Notes under the pieces: model-generated
What the model was told of the DNA's origin: nothing
What the model saw: only the letters and a program-made list of their open reading frames with translations
Databases searched by the model: none
Source: LGRD01 sp031382215
GTDB taxonomy: Bacteria > Pseudomonadota > Gammaproteobacteria > Burkholderiales > Burkholderiaceae_C
Direction: 5' to 3'
Assembly: GCA_031382215.1 (NCBI GenBank)
Contig: JANMYQ010000117.1
Span: 1 to 7,782, forward strand
Length of the DNA: 7,782 nt
In this document: piece by piece, positions 7,215 through 7,782 of the stretch
How positions within the stretch are numbered: position 1 is the stretch's first letter
Layout: every line of letters begins with the position of its first letter
Translations under genes and position numbers: made by a program

Positions 7215-7228
7215 ATGATATGCATCAT
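7215..7228. promoter_or_regulatory. Putative TetR operator upstream of tetR2-MATE
   Basis: ATGATATGCATCAT has inverted 5-bp arms (ATGAT and ATCAT) with the same 14-bp span as the sites at 5118 and 4478, and agrees with the perfect palindrome at 11 of 14 positions. The centre differs (ATGC). It is the only symmetric element of this kind ahead of tetR2. It may bind regulator 2, regulator 1, or both, since their recognition helices are nearly the same. Confidence 0.5.
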
Positions 7229-7239
7229 GCTGACGAGGG

Positions 7240-7400
7240 CCCGCTGTCATCCTCGGCCCAGGGCATGGCGCGCGAGCTGTGACCAAAGAACATCCACGTG
7301 GGGCACACCGTGACCGACGATGCGATCGACACCGAGTGGACCCGCCGCAAATTCCCCCGGGGCCTAAGCCAAGAGGGGCCGGCAATCCGAGATGCCGCAC
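7240..7400. other. Intergenic stretch with no recognised gene
   Basis: Together with the sites on either side, this fills the 319-base gap between tetR2 and ssrA. Short frames are open on both strands (for example a GTG-started plus-strand frame 7298-7480), but that frame runs through the ssrA terminator and hairpin, has no ribosome-binding site I can see, and resembles no family I recognise. No tRNA, insertion-sequence end, direct repeat or CRISPR-like repeat was seen. It is probably untranslated or a decayed remnant. Confidence 0.5.
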
Positions 7401-7439
7401 AAAGCAAAACGCCCCCAAGCACTGAGTACTTGGAGGCGT
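7401..7439 (-). terminator. Rho-independent terminator of ssrA
   Basis: On the minus strand, downstream of tmRNA, CGCCTCCAAG (7438-7429), a 9-base loop and CTTGGGGGCG (7419-7410) form a 10-bp GC-rich stem with one G-U pair, followed by TTTTGCTTT (7409-7401). An extra A-T pair (7439/7409) can extend the stem. It lies 44 bases beyond the mature tmRNA 3' end. Confidence 0.85.
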
Positions 7440-7455
7440 CGGGCTTTTCTGGGAT

Positions 7456-7475
7456 GTCCCGGGATCATCCGGGAC
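7456..7475 (-). other. GC-rich hairpin in the ssrA 3' trailer
   Basis: Arms GTCCCGG (7456-7462) and CCGGGAC (7469-7475) pair perfectly around a 6-base loop. It lies eight bases past the mature tmRNA end and before the terminator, with no T-run after it on either strand, so it is not itself a terminator. It may help processing of the tmRNA precursor 3' end; that role is inferred. Confidence 0.5.
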
Positions 7476-7482
7476 TCTGAAG

Positions 7483-7782
7483 TGGTGGAGCTGGGGGGAA
7501 TCGAACCCCCGTCCGCAAGCCATCGCCAGGCAGATCTACACGCTTAGCTGTCTGATTTGTTTTTAGTGTCGAGGGTCGCGCAGCAGCACGCTACCCCTCC
7601 CACGATTCACTTGATTTAACCCTGTGGTGAGTGACCCACTACAGGACGAGCCCATGTGTATGACTTCGCAGCCTTCAGGTTACCCCTCAGGCCCAGCCCA
7701 TCGGCCAACTGTTGCGAAGCTCACCGGTTTTAAGCGGCGAGAGCGTACGTAGAGTCGTTCGCAGTTACTTTGTTTCCAGTGG
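7483..7782 (-). ncRNA. ssrA: Transfer-messenger RNA (tmRNA), 5' partial
   Basis: Ribosome-rescue RNA that enters stalled ribosomes with SmpB, adds Ala, and supplies a short message that tags the unfinished protein for proteolysis. Read on the minus strand, the 3' end is a tRNA-like domain: T stem and loop GGGGGTTCGATTCCCCC, then CAGCTCCACCA with an encoded CCA (mature end at 7483), almost as in E. coli. Before it, CTAAGCGTGTAG matches the conserved segment near the 3' half. The tag frame lies at 7762-7730 and the region between can hold the usual pseudoknots. About 300 bases are present; since the resume codon usually lies some 85-90 bases from the 5' end in one-piece tmRNAs, roughly 65-70 bases, including the 5' acceptor strand, should lie beyond the window. 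The contiguous message and tRNA-like 3' half argue against the two-piece form. Confidence 0.96.
7730..7762 (-). other. tmRNA proteolysis-tag reading frame (ANDSTYALAA)
   Basis: Resume codon GCG at 7762-7760, then AAC GAC TCT ACG TAC GCT CTC GCC GCT and TAA at 7732-7730, giving the tag ANDSTYALAA. The upstream GTAACT fits the usual sequence before the resume codon. The AND start and ALAA end are the conserved SspB/ClpX and ClpXP recognition ends; the STY middle is the variable part. A single TAA stop ends the frame. Confidence 0.93.

Noticed and set aside
7298..7480. Small plus-strand frame of 60 codons in the tetR2-ssrA gap
   Set aside because: It passes through the ssrA terminator stem and trailer hairpin, has no ribosome-binding site and resembles no family I know.
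7483..7520. Genomic island or prophage attachment site at the 3' end of ssrA
   Set aside because: The 3' end of ssrA is a common integration site, but I found no second copy of its terminal sequence in the window, and no integrase or mobile-element gene. The adjoining genes match the rest in composition.
1..7782. CRISPR array, toxin-antitoxin pair, phage defence system or insertion sequence
   Set aside because: No regularly spaced repeats, small paired genes, nuclease or helicase motifs, or transposase-like frames were seen on either strand.

Overview
The window is high-GC, densely coded chromosomal DNA that looks like a betaproteobacterium, most likely Burkholderiales. The grounds are the overall composition, the protein families, and a one-piece tmRNA whose tag ORF reads ANDSTYALAA. 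The genus cannot be named from sequence alone.

Layout, left to right. (1) Bases 2-1531, plus strand: the 3' part of a hybrid sensor histidine kinase (PAS, HisKA, HATPase, receiver); its start lies outside the window. (2) Bases 1522-7163, minus strand: six genes, which in transcription order are a TetR/AcrR regulator (7163-6585), a MATE efflux transporter (6578-5163), a second TetR/AcrR regulator (5119-4526), a zinc-free MDR oxidoreductase (4426-3425), an SDR oxidoreductase (3380-2676) and an Old Yellow Enzyme-type alkene reductase (2598-1522). The last gene converges on the kinase and overlaps its 3' end by 10 bases. (3) Bases 7164-7482: an intergenic stretch with no recognised protein gene, holding an operator-like site, a hairpin and the ssrA terminator. 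(4) Bases 7483-7782, minus strand: the 3' part of ssrA (tmRNA), cut by the window edge.

The six-gene block reads as a stress or detoxification module. Three NAD(P)H/flavin oxidoreductases could reduce quinones, enones, aldehydes or nitro compounds, and a MATE pump could export toxic molecules. The two TetR proteins have almost the same recognition helix, and both carry a Cys in the position I recall as the redox-sensing Cys of NemR. Three related 14-bp sites of the form ATGAT-N3-CATCAT lie in front of regulator 1 (a perfect palindrome over its start codon), in front of the MDR gene, and in front of regulator 2. This suggests one or two regulators tie the efflux part and the reductase part together. 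The enzyme and transporter families are clear from motifs. The shared regulation, the inducing ligand and the electrophile role are inference.
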